From Sphingomonas colocasiae (GTDB lineage Bacteria > Pseudomonadota > Alphaproteobacteria > Sphingomonadales > Sphingomonadaceae), in the NCBI RefSeq assembly GCF_019880585.1, contig NZ_JAINVV010000014.1, positions 62,001-126,000 of the forward strand: DNA of 64,000 bases. The letters are read 5' to 3'. Position numbers and translations under genes: made by a program. Every line of letters starts with the position of its first letter. Position 1 is the stretch's first letter. Under the pieces are notes generated by a model that saw only the letters and a list, made by a program, of their open reading frames with translations, had not been told where the DNA came from and did no database searches. Positions 63,635 to 64,000 of this stretch are shown piece after piece.

Positions 63635-64000
63635 TCAGCATTGCGGGATTTCGTCCGCGCCCTTGCCGGGCGCGAAGGTCGCGCCCGCGCGGGTATAGGG
63701 AATATCGCGCGTCACCGTGCCCTTATAGTGCACGGTGAAGCTCTGCCCGCGCTGCCCCTCGGCGATCGTGCCCGCCACTTCGCGCGGCTTGGTCTCGTCG
63801 ACGATCGCGCCGGCATCGCTGTAGCTGAGCGGAATCCGCTCCGCGATCGCCTTGGGCCCGTCGGTGGTGAGTTCGGTGAGCCGCGCGACCGAACAGCTAT
63901 AGCCCTGCCAGGTGCCGCCGCCTTCGGATTCGATGACCGGCGCGGTCGTCAGGTCGGTGCGCATCTTCCATTCGGGGGCACCGCCGAAGCTGGTGCCCGG
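63635..64000 (-). CDS. Hypothetical protein, N terminus beyond the window
   Basis: At least 122 codons read without a stop to the right edge; the true start is outside the window. The visible C-terminal part is soluble, contains an MRTDL segment, LTTDGPK, and RDIPYTRAG, and ends with QC*. Only a few cysteines are present (YSCS and the terminal Cys), which may pair. No family is recognised with confidence, and it is the last gene seen. The structured repeat (copy B) lies just after its stop. Confidence 0.5.
   Translation of the reverse strand, partial: PGTSFGGAPEWKMRTDLTTAPVIESEGGGTWQGYSCSVARLTELTTDGPKAIAERIPLSYSDAGAIVDETKPREVAGTIAEGQRGQSFTVHYKGTVTRDIPYTRAGATFAPGKGADEIPQC

Overview
The window is a gene-dense, GC-rich stretch of an alphaproteobacterial chromosome. 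It most likely comes from a Sphingomonas-like member of the Sphingomonadales. The evidence is the gene order of the division/cell-wall cluster, GTTC-N7-GTTC LexA-type boxes, a LuxR/LuxI-type pair, UdgX with its radical SAM partner, clustered GANTC sites, and an alphaproteobacterial intergenic repeat. No rRNA, tRNA, CRISPR array, insertion sequence or prophage was recognised. Genus-level placement is inference, since no database search was possible.

Layout. 1-8.9 kb: the dcw cluster on the minus strand (mraZ, rsmH, ftsL, ftsI, murE, murF, mraY, murD running off the left edge). Every junction overlaps, and the upstream region holds a predicted promoter, a LexA-type box and five GGGG blocks at exact 10-bp pitch. 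8.9-16.7 kb: a small membrane protein, cysK, a DUF962 protein, a MASE1-PAS-GGDEF protein, an SOS-type Y-family polymerase, a lipoprotein and a PAS-GGDEF-EAL protein. 16.8-18.4 kb: a LuxR-type regulator and an acyl-homoserine-lactone synthase. 18.5-27.1 kb: purL, a cyclophilin, two serine hydrolases of the beta-lactamase fold, nudC and mutY. 27.2-33.4 kb: a DUF721 protein, two DsbA-like thiol proteins, smc and a DJ-1/PfpI protein.

33.5-39.8 kb: a minus-strand DNA-repair group (radical SAM protein, small membrane protein, hemerythrin, UdgX fusion) behind a LexA-type box, then a tandem-AAA ATPase and a structured repeat element. 39.9-46.6 kb: a DUF885 peptidase, two paralogous secreted cysteine-containing proteins, coq7, dsbB, an S41 protease and an EnvC-like protein. 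46.6-49.4 kb: proA, nadD, rsfS, rlmH. 49.5-56.6 kb: a DUF3667 protein, an MFS exporter, OsmC, an EVE protein, an M23 peptidase overlapping a bactofilin, a PAP2 phosphatase and an amidohydrolase. 56.6-60.6 kb: a MAPEG protein, lpdA, a 70-residue membrane protein, pdhC and a universal stress protein. 60.7-64 kb: an RcnB-like glycine-zipper protein, a free-methionine-sulfoxide reductase, arfB, an RluA-type pseudouridine synthase, a second structured repeat and a truncated gene.

How the genes fit together. Much of the window concerns growth and envelope building: peptidoglycan precursor synthesis, septal transpeptidase, EnvC/S41/M23 hydrolase control and bactofilin. Regulation visible in the DNA includes three LexA-type boxes (before mraZ, the Y-polymerase and the radical SAM gene), MraZ-like repeats, seven GANTC (CcrM) sites before the M23-bactofilin pair, and one exact CtrA-type box before the RcnB-like gene. 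The least described parts are the SOS-type radical SAM/hemerythrin/UdgX group, the tandem-AAA ATPase, the paired cysteine proteins, and two related intergenic elements that can fold in mutually exclusive ways.
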